This document shows, piece by piece, positions 52,284-63,445 of a stretch of 64,000 nucleotides of DNA. Source of the stretch: Mycosarcoma maydis (taxonomy: Eukaryota; Basidiomycota; Ustilaginomycetes; Ustilaginales); NCBI RefSeq assembly GCF_000328475.2, contig NC_026478.1, positions 2,170,001 through 2,234,000 on the forward strand, in the 5' to 3' direction. A program made the position numbers and the translations under genes. The number at the start of each line of letters is the position of its first letter. Position 1 is the first letter of the stretch. The notes beneath the pieces were generated by a model. The model searched no databases. It had not been told where the DNA came from and saw only the letters and a program-made list of their open reading frames with translations.

Positions 52284-53804
52284 GCTGGTCAGGCGAGCCC
52301 TCTTGGCAAGGTCGCGTGTCGCAGTTACCTATGATGAGTTGATGCTGTCGCTGAGCGAGACTGGATTGCAGTCGGAAATTTTATGGAGCAAGGAGGTTGC
52401 GAGTAGGGTTCTATGGCAATGGTGAAGCAGAAAGATGGATGATGTAGAGAAAAAGAGCGAGCAAGCTCGAGGCTGACATTGACGATGGCGGTCAAATGAG
52501 CTCGGAAAGGGTGGAAGGCGGCAGGAGGTGAATGCAACGAAGATCGCTATGATCATGTGTTCAGTCAGACGCAAGCGAATGAAGAGCAGGACGACGTTAA
52601 GCCACTGACGACGGTCGTGTACGAGCTTAGACGGATGGAAACGGCGGGAGCCTGCACGATATCCGAGCGTTTGCAAGATAATGACCGAAGCGAGACTGGA
52701 GAAGCGTCGATCGTGATGTGAGACCAACAAGAGCGAGTTGATGCAAGACTGCCTATGCTCTACTTTGGGCAAGAGCCCAACGGCAGCGGAAGCGGCAGCA
52801 AAAAGTTTGTACTGCAAAAAGGCATGCTCTTCCGAGGCTTCACAATCATGAATGCAACAGCGAGGTGAACATCTGCAGCTGGCAAGGTTAGTTTGCCGTA
52901 GAACCCTGAGCGACCGTAGTGTCGTTGCACGCCGGCTTCGCCACACCATAGTGTCCGCCAAAGTGTAGGCACAGCAAGCAGCAAATCATTTCGACCAAGC
53001 ACAAGGCCAAGCCTTGCGAGAGGAACCTGTCAGGGAGTGAGAGATACACACACCCACTTGACAAGGTAATCGTGCAAGTGCCTTGGAAATGTGGCTCGGC
53101 AGTGATGACCGAGATGCAGCTTGCAGCTGTCAAAAAAGCCCGAGCTGTCCTTTTGTGTTTCGTAGGTACATGTACAGTAAGTTACTGTATTTCGTGTCTC
53201 GTTCTGATTATTGTCGAATTTCACGCGCCGGTACCAGACCTGACGCTTGGCGACTTGCGCGAAATCGCGTTGTTCGGCGTTGAAAGGTTGCTTGACCGAG
53301 AGAGGTCGGCTGCAGTAAGCACTATGATCGCCATTGCCTGTGCATGCGAGAGACGTTATCCGCTTTTCGTATGTAGAGCAGCAAGGGGTCGGATCGCCTC
53401 TTGTGTTGTGTAGCTTGATCGACAGCGACAGTTTTGTGGCATACTGTAAGTCGGCCATCAGCTAAAAGGTTGCTGGCGGGTGGAACCCATTGCGGAAATT
53501 CTCAATTTCCAGGGGTTGGAGCGCATATGACAGCAGCAGCACGCTTGACACACAGCGTGAAGAGTGAAGACGCGAACGTGATGTAAGGGTTCTAATTGTT
53601 GTCGTCTTAGCTGATGCTGACAAATCACGTTCACGATCGTACGGCTTAAGCCCGATCAATCGACCACCGCCGCAGACACATGAAGGATCAAGGAAGAAAA
53701 AGAAAAAACCCCCAGTGAGGACTGCAAAGCGCTCAGCCAACCTCAACCTGCTTCCTTCAGAGGCAACCACAACCTGCCTCTGTCGGTCGTCACTGAAGCT
53801 CAGA
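52284..53804. promoter_or_regulatory. Divergent region between the membrane-protein gene and YSF3
   Basis: This 1.5-kb region contains two promoters. The first 300 bases are purine-rich on the plus strand, giving a pyrimidine-rich leader for the membrane-protein gene. A 210-codon frame at 52329-52961 lies antisense to YSF3 and upstream of the membrane-protein ATG; it is Ser/Leu/Arg-rich and has no recognisable fold, so I take it as leader sequence. No 7-bp array is seen. Confidence 0.5.
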
Positions 53805-54166
53805 ATGTCGGATCTACGATACACGGCAGCTTCGCAGCTGGAGCATCTGCATAGCAGATACACTGGCACCATCAACGCCGACACCGAGAAGTAGTGAGTG
53901 ACACTCCACCACCACCTCGCTCGAGTGGTCGTTGTCGATGTGCAAAAGTGCCGTGTTTACTGACTCGACTTGGTCTTGACTTGTAACCCAAAAGCGAATG
54001 GCTCACACATCAGCTGAGGGACACAAGCTCTTCAATTGTTGGACATCCACCCCTGCTGTCCTACAATGCGCTCGCCGATGGAGAATGCAAGGCCCGCGTC
54101 AAGTTTGAACTCACCGAGAAAATGCTGCAGCCTTGCGGCCCGCCTCCGCTAAAGGAAGACGATTGA
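53805..54166 (+). CDS. YSF3: Splicing factor SF3b10 (SF3B5/YSF3), two exons
   Basis: Exons 53805-53893 and 53995-54166 join to an 86-residue protein, the same length as human SF3B5. The first exon gives MSDLRYTAASQLEHLHSRYT and ends ...ADTEKY; the second continues EWLTHQLRDTSSS and ends TEKMLQPCGPPPLKEDD. The 101-base intron has a GTGAGT donor and an AAAG acceptor, and the Tyr codon is split across it. The family pattern (RYT...SQLEHL..KY.GT..ADT.K.EW, EKMLQPCGPP) is complete. The protein is the smallest SF3b subunit of the U2 snRNP and binds the SF3b130 scaffold, whose gene (RSE1) is at 17-21 kb. Confidence 0.96.
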
Positions 54167-55617
54167 CCACATGTTGTCCGAGTTATGATACCCTGAACGA
54201 ACCTCGATACCCGCTCGACAACACCCTTATTCGCTCGACTGTACTTGTATCACATGCAAACTATGACTTTGCTGTCTGCGCTGCAGAACACGTCTGCTTG
54301 CTGTGTGGTATGCCTACCTTTCCCAAATCTGTTTCCCTCCCCCGCCTTCCGAGCGTTTTTCTCCCCTCATCTTTTCCTTGCTGTCCGTGTTGAACGTCTC
54401 CTCACGGTCCTGGCTTATAGAGTCACCCGCTGCCTTTTCCAATGGGCTGTCGTGGCGCTCGCTGGGACCAAGATTAAGCTCCTCGACCTTCAGACGCCCT
54501 TGGCAAAAAAGCTGACAAGCACCTTTGCCAACAGCATCCAACGGCCGGGCCTGCTACTTCCTGCGTAACTTGAACCTAGCGGCGCTTTCCATCTCGCTGC
54601 ACTTTGTGTAGCGGCCGGACGTCGGAGGGAGGCGGTAGTAGGGACATTTGTGATCAACAGTGGTGCTGTCTTGTCAATAATGTCAAACCATTTGTCTCAT
54701 TTCTGTCATTTGCACGTGTGTGCGATTCGCGATTCGTGACGGTAGTTCCGTTGAGCGACAAGCATCTTAAGTGGGCCGCCAAAAAGATGTAAAGGTGTTG
54801 GTGAAAACATCACAACACACCACATCATGAATTGCACATGGCACACACCGCAAAAAAAAGGAAACTGCAGCACCTAGGATTCCCGCGTGGTCCCCCACCG
54901 CAGTACTGACTAGGCGACGACTTGCTTGACTGCGCAGATCGGACGGGATGCGGTATTTTCAAGTCTCTGTGGCCGCAGATGATAGGTAGGGGCTCTTTTG
55001 ACAAATATGATCAGCGTTTCAGGTCGTCCCTTGTCGAAGTCGTGATCGTTGTATGCTGTCAGCGAGTCCGCGGAATCCGTGATCTGATGGCAATCAGCAG
55101 TGTGAGTGATTTCTTGATCCACTTCTGTCACCATGCGCTGCGGGTTCCGCGTCAAATGTGATTATGCTTGCTTCGATCTTTGTTCTCGGATTTCGACATC
55201 GAGATTCACGATTTGATTGTGATTCTGCCAAACCATGCTTAATATGACGTCGACCAGATCAGCCCACTTTGCATGCTTTCCGCTTCCGGTGCAGTCAAGA
55301 GAATCAGGAAAACGACTGCCGAGATGATCGATCTGCAAGCTCATCGTCGTTCGTCGTACCCACGTCAGGTCGGCGAATAGATTGCACATACCAGATAGAG
55401 AGATAGAGGGTCTGTGTATTCCGCGGCAATGCAAATCTCTCAAGTTGTGCGGCTTTTCACGTTTTGCCGACAGTGACACTCAGATTGGGACTCTTGTTGG
55501 ACATTCCGTCTTCCGACTCGATGCTGGGGGATGGTCAAGTGTGTTGTTTCATAGAGCGCGAGCTTGATGTGGTACCACCATCATCTCAGGCACTTCTGAA
55601 CAGGGTCGCGCAGTCGC
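54167..55617. other. Intergenic region between YSF3 and the lipase gene
   Basis: No gene is supported with confidence. Between 54230 and 54610 there are stretches with codon use like real exons, for example a frame reading GTKIKLLDLQTPLAKKLTST and another with RSLGPRLSSSTFRRPW, which resembles a mitochondrial presequence. I could not join them with sensible introns into a known protein. Copies of the 7-bp family lie near 54724 and 55202-55210. Confidence 0.45.
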
Positions 55618-57693
55618 ATGGCGTCCCTCTGGCCGTTCGGTGGGCCATCGAGCCGGGCTCAAGGTGGTGTTCTTTCTAAAGATGCCGCGCCAAGCTATGA
55701 CGACTTGCGCACATGCGCAAGCGCAACGATCCCACCGCTCATCATCTGTGAGGGCTTCCTGAGCGCAGCACAGAGTGTGGTATGGGGCAACGAATTCCGC
55801 ACATATCTCGGCGTGGGTCACCAACAGTTTGTTGACCAGATGCTGTCGCGCTCATCAGCTCAACGCGAACCACGGGATCATGGTCGAAAACGGCGTTCGG
55901 GACTTGGTTCAGATCGGTCGGTTATCTTTGCACCCATCGGACCGGTTTCTAGTCTGCACGATCGAGCGTGTGAACTGTTTTATGCTCTTCGAGGCGGAAC
56001 GGTCGACTATGGCGAACAGCACTCTCGCCAACACGGACACTCACGCTTTGGTCGACCTTACCACCAAGGCTTGTGTCCGCGCTGGGGTCTTGGTTCGAAC
56101 ACGCATACTGGCTTACCTGCCCACTTTATCGGCCACAGTTTGGGCGGACCGACGATTCTCAAATTGCAACAGCTTCTAAGACAGGGATTCTTCGACCACG
56201 CTCTCGGCCTTCCCTCACAGTCAGAATGGAAAGCGCAAGATCTCATCTTATCCATCACCTCTGTCTCGTCGCCTTTTCGCGGAACCCCGCTAGTCTATAG
56301 TCTGGGCTCGGAGCCTTTGCCGTATCCGAAAGTACGCATGTTTTCGTTTGGTGATGTGCTATCCAAGCTTGTCCACATTGCGGCGTATTTGGATCTTCCG
56401 TTCTTCGATGCACATGCGGATGCGTGGCATTTTTCGGCGAAGCGGAGAAGGGCGATCAAACGGTCGCAACTGGCGGGTGGAAGCGTTGTTGGCGAGGAAT
56501 CGACCAAGCGGAAAGCGGAAGACGTGCAAGCAGGGGTTGCGGTGCATCACTTGGGCGTAGAGCAGACAGCGGGAGTGAAAGACTTTTTGAAACAACTGTG
56601 GAAGAGCGACTGGGCAGGCGGTCGAGACTGTGCACCTTGGGACTGCACGTTTGCAGAACGTGATCTGGATCGGGCCTCGGACCAGTGGGGCGTGGAGGTG
56701 AACGTGGTCAAGCGGAAACGGAAGACTTGGTATCGATCGTATGCTGGAGGCATGACCGTCGCGGACGATTGCGATCAAGCGCGACCGCGTTTCCACCGAC
56801 CCGAAACGTACTGGTCGCTATCACCGCTCACCTACACTGCGCATCGCATCGGTCATTTCGACTACTCGCGTCTACAGCCGTGCCCAAGCTTCCTTTCGAG
56901 CGCAGACGATAAGCATTCACGCTCAGCCATGGAAAGTCTGGACTCAAAATGGTGGGCAAACGACGGCGTGGTACCACTAGCATCGCAGTTTCATCCGTTC
57001 GATTGCGATAGACAGACATGCAGACATTTCCATGGCATGTCGGCAAGTCTGCCGTTCGGGACAAGGAGCCAACGAGCTGAATCCGTCATACAGCCCAACG
57101 AGACCACTCCTGATTCGACCAGCACTCGCATTTCGACATCAAACTCATCACCCACTTGGCCCTCAGGCACGTTGGTCAACGTGCACGACGACAACCAAAT
57201 GTGCAACATGGACCGTGACGCTTTCGAGAGCTGCGTGTTACCACCACCAGCAACTCATTCGCATTCCAAGACAAACCGGTCCATGATCGGCTCTGCTCGT
57301 TCAGCTATCAGAATCGCCTATTTCACCTCACTCCGCGCTATCAACCTGCATGATCCACCACTCGTCACTCCGAGTGAAGAAGAACTTGGCTCATTTCTCC
57401 GCGATCTTGCACGCGATCCCGAACTTGGCTCTGCGCCATCCGCGTCGCGTCCAGCGCCGCCTGAACGACAAGAGCATGACAGAGAGCTGCAACGTCATCT
57501 GCTCGATCCTGCAGACAACCAGTGGTACACATTCGAGATTGACAATCTGGACCATACCTCGTTGTGCCCTTTCTGGACGGGCAGCGAGGTGCAAAAGCAA
57601 TTCTGGACGGGGATCGGATTATTTTTGGCATCGGTTGATAGAAAGGCTGGCTTTCCGGTCGAGCAACAAGACGAAAGCGTACTTTCGGCCTAG
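55618..57693 (+). CDS. Lipase of the staphylococcal/bacterial I.6-like type, probably intracellular
   Basis: The protein has 691 residues from an ATG. The alpha/beta-hydrolase triad can be placed: the nucleophile Ser174 in GHSLGG, Asp449 in NDGVVPLASQFHPF, and His646 in DNLDHTSLCPFW. The order and spacing, with a long lid and insert region between Ser and Asp, resemble the large bacterial lipases of the Staphylococcus group rather than typical secreted fungal lipases. No signal peptide is visible (MASLWPFGGPSSRAQGG), so it may act inside the cell on storage or membrane lipids; this is inference. A low-complexity insert lies at about 490-550. Substrate cannot be told from sequence. The gene converges on the Zn(II)2Cys6 gene. 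Confidence 0.82.
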   Translation: MASLWPFGGPSSRAQGGVLSKDAAPSYDDLRTCASATIPPLIICEGFLSAAQSVVWGNEFRTYLGVGHQQFVDQMLSRSSAQREPRDHGRKRRSGLGSDRSVIFAPIGPVSSLHDRACELFYALRGGTVDYGEQHSRQHGHSRFGRPYHQGLCPRWGLGSNTHTGLPAHFIGHSLGGPTILKLQQLLRQGFFDHALGLPSQSEWKAQDLILSITSVSSPFRGTPLVYSLGSEPLPYPKVRMFSFGDVLSKLVHIAAYLDLPFFDAHADAWHFSAKRRRAIKRSQLAGGSVVGEESTKRKAEDVQAGVAVHHLGVEQTAGVKDFLKQLWKSDWAGGRDCAPWDCTFAERDLDRASDQWGVEVNVVKRKRKTWYRSYAGGMTVADDCDQARPRFHRPETYWSLSPLTYTAHRIGHFDYSRLQPCPSFLSSADDKHSRSAMESLDSKWWANDGVVPLASQFHPFDCDRQTCRHFHGMSASLPFGTRSQRAESVIQPNETTPDSTSTRISTSNSSPTWPSGTLVNVHDDNQMCNMDRDAFESCVLPPPATHSHSKTNRSMIGSARSAIRIAYFTSLRAINLHDPPLVTPSEEELGSFLRDLARDPELGSAPSASRPAPPERQEHDRELQRHLLDPADNQWYTFEIDNLDHTSLCPFWTGSEVQKQFWTGIGLFLASVDRKAGFPVEQQDESVLSA

Positions 57694-58107
57694 TTGCGCA
57701 ACTCTTGGCTAGCGTGTCGCGATTGTATAGATACCGTTTGCGATGGAATAGAGACTGCTTGCAATGACACCGTGTTGCGCGCAACCACATGGCTCCGCAG
57801 ACATCTGCGGGTGCGACTTGTGAGTCGCAATAAGCACAAGCGCAAAGTGGAATCAGCTGCGACAGCTTTTCGTTCTGGCGTCGTAAGGCCGACCTGAGCA
57901 GATACGCAAGCAAGCAATCGACCATCGTACGTGTGTCTGCGAGAGACGAAAAAAGGCAGTCCTGGGATCCATTTCGTTAATAGTCATCTAAGAGAAGAGC
58001 GGGATCTATACATATCTAAACACCGTTACATGAGGGGAGAGCTAAACAGAAGGAATGAATAGGTCTAAAGAAAACAAATCTATTAATCCAAGTAAGAATC
58101 AGAGTGT
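57694..58107. other. Convergent 3' region between the lipase and Zn(II)2Cys6 genes
   Basis: This 414-bp stretch holds the 3' ends of two convergent genes. Nothing else is recognised. Confidence 0.6.
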
Positions 58108-59647
58108 TCAAGCCAGACCGAGCGAACCAGCGGGAGGAGGGAGAGTGCCAACAACGTCGCGCTCCGCCTTGAGCGACATGAGTGCCGCGGTATTGGAAAC
58201 ATCCATCCTAGGCGTCTGGCTGTTGAGGAACTGTTTGCGGTCATCAGCTAAGCCTTGGACTGTCATGTAGGGACTTGATCGCTGGAATTGTTGCTGTTGC
58301 TGCTGTTGCTGTTGTTGCGCTTGTTGCTGGACGCTAAGCTTCACGTTGACAGGAGCCAGACTGCTGCCATAGTATGCCGACTGTTGGTCGAGGTACAAGC
58401 TGCCGGTACCGGAGCGACCGCGAGTGGGAGCCTTGGGCATTTTGAGCGGGAAAGGTCTGGAAGCGTCCTGTTGCAAAAATGTGCCGGAAGCGGTGGGAAC
58501 GGTAGGCTGCTGTGGATTAAAGCTCGACATCTTGTTGGCTGAGGGGGAGAGCAGCGGAGCGTCTGAGCCAGGTCCATTGAGAGGCGTACGAGGCGACATG
58601 GTGCTGGAGGAAGCGCCTGCCGAACTGAGCGTAGCTAGGCTGCTGTCCGAGTGCAAGCGGTGATGCGCGATACCGTTGGGTGCGGAAGAGGCGGACAAGA
58701 AGCTACCGTTGGAGGCGGACGAATGCATCGGTGGACTGACCAGCGACGATGTCGAAGCGTTCATGCCAGCCGTACGACCATTGTTGCTACCATAGACATT
58801 GCTGAGGTAGCCAGCGTGAGAGGACGACTGCGAGTTCAAGCTGGGCAACTGAGAGGTAGACGATTGAGGCGTGCCTGAATTCGGGAAGCGACCCACGGGG
58901 CTGAGCATCGATCCGGGCTGATTCACTGGCACCGAACTGCTCCGATCATACGTGTGGTGCGCAGCTTCCTGCTCGTAGCCGTAGTAGGACGGCTGCGTGG
59001 AGCCGTTGGCCTGGCCGTACCTCGCCCTTAGACCTTCACGATCGTCCATGTTGGGGCTGGGCGCGCTGGATGGCCAGGTATTGTTGGGCATCTGAAGAGA
59101 CATCGGAGTACGTGGAGCGAGCACCTGAGTTCCGAAAGCTGGACTTGAAAAACTTGACTCTCCACCAGGGGTGCTGCTCAGCATACCGTCGCTGCGACTC
59201 GAGGGCGAGATGTAACCGTCGCGACCGTACGACGACATGGGACCAGAGACGGACAGGGATGGGTTGGAAGGCTGTGATCCGGTGGTAGCCCTACGCTTGT
59301 AAGGACCACGCTTGATGCCCCGACGTCTCTCCTTGCGTGCACTGTCCTGACACGTGTCGACGAGATTATACTTGACGCAACGACTGCAGGGACGACCTTC
59401 GTCGCACTTCTTGCAAGCCTTTTGGCAGTTGACACAAGCATTTTTGACCTGCTTGCGTTTGGGACGCAGGCCGGCGCCCTGAAGAGCAGCGTAGCCGTGC
59501 TGGTGTGCCAAGAGGTCTGGGTGATGACTCTGGAAATGGCTGCTGGACATGACATCCGGGTGATTCATCTGGTGGGCAGCGTAAAGCTGACTGTTAGCGT
59601 CCATCTGAGGAGAAGAGGTGTGGTGCGAGTAGTAGCCAGGATGCTGT

Positions 59648-59679
<32 letters not shown>

Positions 59680-59949
59680 TTGTTGTTGTTGCTGCTGCTG
59701 CTGCTGCTGTGAAGCAATCTCGTGCGATTGGTGCTGAGCGGGATGGCCGTAGAAGCCTTGACTGGGGTAGGCGAACTGGGAACCGACGTGCGAGGCGCCA
59801 TATTGGTTCATCTGCTGCTGGTGGTGAGCGTAACCAGGAGGAGGAAGAGAAGAGTTCGAGTCAGGTGCTTGATTGAGGTGATGCGGGTGCATCGGTGGAG
59901 CCATGCCGTACGACATGCCGTTAATAGGAGCGCCTGGTCGACCAGACAT
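58108..59949 (-). CDS. Zn(II)2Cys6 transcription factor with polyglutamine
   Basis: The protein has 613 residues from the ATG giving MSGRPGAPINGMSYGMAPP; the frame extends 48 codons upstream only to a TTG. The binuclear zinc cluster is complete: Cys172, Cys175, Cys182, Cys188, Cys191 and Cys200 (C-X2-C-X6-C-X5-C-X2-C-X8-C), preceded by RPKRKQVKNA and followed by a basic RKERRRGIKRGPYKRR stretch. This is a fungal-specific DNA-binding domain. A run of 22 Gln lies before the cluster and a second Gln-rich run near the C terminus. The remainder is Ser/Pro/Asn-rich. No fungal-specific middle homology region is visible. Its target genes cannot be told. A long leader region lies upstream. Confidence 0.94.
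59644..59709. repeat. CAG/CAA repeat encoding 22 glutamines
   Basis: A 66-base run of CTG and TTG on the plus strand encodes 22 consecutive Gln on the minus strand in the Zn(II)2Cys6 gene. Both codons are mixed, which usually lowers slippage. Confidence 0.93.
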
Positions 59950-60567
59950 CTGAGAGCAAGCAAGCTGAGCGAGCGAGCTAAGCGAAGTCGATTGGGGATG
60001 GTGGTCGTCGCTCAGAGCGAGTGTGTGTGTGTGGATCAAAGAGGGCAGGAAGGTGGTATATGCGTTGTGTATAGAGGTTGCTGGAGCGAGCAATGACGAT
60101 TCTAAGCTGCAACGATGGAGGCGAGATGATCCAAGGTGACAAGGACGAGGTGGAGATGATGTTGTTTAGGGATGGCGGAGAAGCGAGAGAAGGATCGTCA
60201 GAAGGAAGAGCGGAGCATCAGGGGAACGTCGGAAGCAGATTGGTTCGAGGAGAGACGCATCTATAAGGGGAAGCGGACGGAGTTCAAGTCTGACAAGCGA
60301 AAACAGAGAGGCGGGCAGGGGAAGAGAGGAGAGGAGAGGATGATCTGAACAAGGGCCCACGGCGGTACGAAGTTTGGCAGGGTCGGAGACGGAACTTTGA
60401 ATCTCAATGTGCCACAGGTAAGCAAAGCGTCAGCGAGCGACATACAGGGAGTGAAGCGGCGGAGCGACAGAGCAGAGCAGCCAGCAAAGCCAGTTGGTTG
60501 TTCAAGGCAGACTGGGCGGGGGGAACTTTGCAAGTCGCCAAAGATGTCACGGCAATTCAGCAGCATC

Positions 60568-60667
60568 NNNNNNNNNNNNNNNNNNNNNNNNNNNNNNNNN
60601 NNNNNNNNNNNNNNNNNNNNNNNNNNNNNNNNNNNNNNNNNNNNNNNNNNNNNNNNNNNNNNNNNNN
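60568..60667. other. Assembly gap of exactly 100 N
   Basis: Placeholder gap in the upstream region of the Zn(II)2Cys6 gene. The flanks do not resemble each other, unlike those of the other gap. Confidence 0.97.
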
Positions 60668-61476
60668 GAATTCTTCTAGGCAAAAGTGCAGAGCACGAAT
60701 CACAACAGGCGCATCCGGTCAAAACCACAATCGTGAATTGCGCTAGCGAAGTGTCTCAAAGAGAGTGTGAGAAAATCAAGCAGGGGGAGTAAAAAGGTCG
60801 CACGCATCCACCGCTTGTTCCCACATGGCATCAGAGCGCCGCAGGGAGCCAGCGGAAGCCAGACAACCCAAGACAAAGCCAGTAGGCACAATGCGAGAGC
60901 AAACGGAAAGGGTAATCAAAGGAAATAGGGGGAAAAAAAAAAACGAAAAGAAACGAAAGAGAAGGAGAAAAAAAAAACGTGTCTCTTCAAGCGCTCCATC
61001 GCGCGAATTTGGGACGAGAGTGGACGGCCAGCAGAAAACATGACCAGAGAAAAGGGATAAGCCCGTGTCGTCGTCATGATTTTGATTTTTTGCTACTTTG
61101 TGTTGGTTGCAAAGCTTGATCGATCCAGGAACCAGAGAGAAGAAATCGCGAATCGTGCCCCACCAATTCACGATTGCCCAGCGCGTTCATGTTGGCCCTC
61201 GGTGAAGGAATTCAATTTGAGTTGTCTGTTGTTCCACTAGAAGCGTCTGTCCGAGCACCACTTTATGCATACAGCCCAGCCCCTCGCTGGTGGACCGAGT
61301 GACTCGGAGAGCAGACAGTGTGTTTGTGCCACCCAGCCTTCAGCCTTCAAATGCTAGCGTAAGAATAGGAAAGCAACGCACAACACAGGGTGTTGTCCTG
61401 CCCCTCCTTGTTCTTATCGTGATTGCTGCCACTGTCGAGACAGCAAGCGAGATGAGGAGCTACAAGATCAAGCCAA

Positions 61477-61499
61477 GGCGAGGCGAGGCGAGGCGAGGC
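61477..61499. repeat. (GAGGC)n simple repeat
   Basis: Four or more copies of a 5-bp GAGGC unit, intergenic, no gene context. Confidence 0.8.
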
Positions 61500-62720
61500 T
61501 GGGCCTAGGGTCCGTCTTGATATGTGTGAAATTCCGGCCTTCCCTGCTTTCAAGCAAGTCCAAGGGCGGTTTTTCAGTAATAGTACTGTACTGTATACTC
61601 ACACTGTAGAAAGAGAAAGTGGCGCGCTGTTCCAAGCATGACAGGCTGGACTTGAATTTGCGTGTTGTGGCCAACAGGCCCGCGAGCAAGCGCTCCAGCG
61701 CGGGACTCAGTGACTGCGTTCGCCAAAAAATGAAAAACCCGCGAAAGAAAACCAAGGTATCCTAGAGGTCCAAAGCACAAGAGCAGTGTGCTTACAAAAC
61801 GAAAAAGGACCGAGGGGCTAGAGCCCGAGGTCGATCCCGAGGCGCCGGCGAACTGATCTTGCTGTGTCTGTTAATGACCCAGCTGCAGCTGCACTCTAGC
61901 CACAGCCGTATTCGCGCGTCTCACCTTGACGCGGGAAACAGCACCGATGGTTCAACTAACTTACCACGCAGTGAAGCTTCCGCTTCTGGAGCAAGAGTAG
62001 AGAAACTGAGAGCCAAAATCGATGAAAGATGTTCATGATAATAGTATAGTGGAGCAGCTCGGAGACGTGAGCACAGCGCACAGAGGCAGATCATGCAAAT
62101 GTTTGAGCGAAAAAGCCACGGGTCTTGTAGATGGAGTGGCGCGCAATCAGGTACATAGAAGCCTAGCCTCGATTCTCGCCGTTTCATTCGTCGGTGTTGC
62201 TCCTCTCCGCATTTCTTGGTCTAAGCGAGGAGAGGAGAAACACGAACTGAGCCAGGTCGGCAGACATCAAAGCAAAGCGAATCACGAATGTAACTATCGT
62301 TTCTAAACATGGAGCCAAAATACAATTTGTGTCGGATGGCGATCAGCAAGCCAAGTCTCAGAAAGACAAAGAAACGAAAAAAGAGGTAATCTTGTCTCTT
62401 GAAACGATCGCTGGTGGTGCAGCGTCGGAGTGTCGGCTGATACTTGCTTCCGTGATGGTAACGCACAGCCGGCTACACGGTGACTGCGTGGGGGAGAAGA
62501 GACCAAGAGGTGCGCATCGCTCAAAGTGAGACAAGGGCAATGCAGCTCTGCACTGAAACACGACACTGTATGTGGCATTCGCATCTGCTGGTAGGTGAGC
62601 GGCACTGGCTGCTCTAGCTGCTCTGCCTAATCATGAATCATGAATTGTTCCCACGACTTGCCCACTATCTCGTGTCTCGCCCCGCTACAGTGGTCCCTGT
62701 TTTCAGCGCAAACCAAACCG

Positions 62721-62756
62721 ATTTCGCGAAATCGCGAAATCGCGAATCGTGAATCC
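62721..62756. repeat. Variant 7-bp repeat with AATCGCG units
   Basis: ATTTCGCG, AATCGCG, AATCGCG and AATCGTG units follow one another. The unit is AATCGCG, one base away from AATCACG, and TTCGCGAA is a palindrome at the left edge. Confidence 0.85.
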
Positions 62757-63403
62757 ACGCGCCTCGTCTAGACAGAGTCTAGGCAAAGCTCGGTCAAGTC
62801 ACGAGTTGTGAATGGCATTTCCGAGGCTTTGATGGTCGACATTCGTGATTCACGATTGTTCATGTTCTGTCACGCGGCTCTTGAGCCATTCAAGCATTGT
62901 GATTCTTTTAGATGCAAGCAGCATCCACTCGATTCTCACTGCCGATCGTTGCCTGTATGCCTCATGAGAAAGGTGCAGTCGCATCCGCATCCTTTCCGTC
63001 GGCAATACCAGAGTAGCGCGTACATTCACCACTCGTGAAGCAAGAATGTTTCACTCAGACAAGTCACGACACTCCTAGCACTTCAAGTACTCTACCACTC
63101 ACGACTATGAGCCGTCCCTCTCACTTTTTGCGCAACTGTCGCTCGTCACCTTGGCTGATTCCCATTCGTGATTTTTCAGATCAGACGCGTCCTTGTCTTT
63201 TGTCACGCCTTCAACAAGCCGTTCACGATTCGTGATTCACGATGGACCGAAACGTTCGACTCGTACTCTTGACTGCGCGAAGCTCAGTGAAGGAGAGAGA
63301 GAGTGGAGATGAATTTCGCCTCGGCTAGATTCGAGATTTGACTTGAGCTCCTTGACGCTTGTTCTTGCCACGAGGCGGCCAACTCACAGACTCGTGACTG
63401 ATT

Positions 63404-63445
63404 CGTGATTTGTGATTCGTGATTCGTGATTCGTAATCCGTGATC
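63404..63445. repeat. CGTGATT tandem array
   Basis: Units in order: CGTGATT, TGTGATT, CGTGATT, CGTGATT, CGTAATC, CGTGATC. It follows an ACTCGTGACT element at 63390-63399. Confidence 0.92.

Noticed and set aside
52329..52961. 210-codon frame on the minus strand upstream of the large membrane-protein gene
   Set aside because: Ser/Leu/Arg-rich, no fold or family, and it sits where the leader of the minus-strand gene should be.
60776..61171. 131-codon minus-strand frame with a Phe-rich run
   Set aside because: It follows the A-tracts near 60929-60978, so the Phe run is a homopolymer effect.
15489..63445. Telomere-like or CRISPR-like reading of the 7-bp arrays
   Set aside because: The unit AATCACG does not match the TTAGGG telomere type, and there are no spacers between units, so neither label fits.
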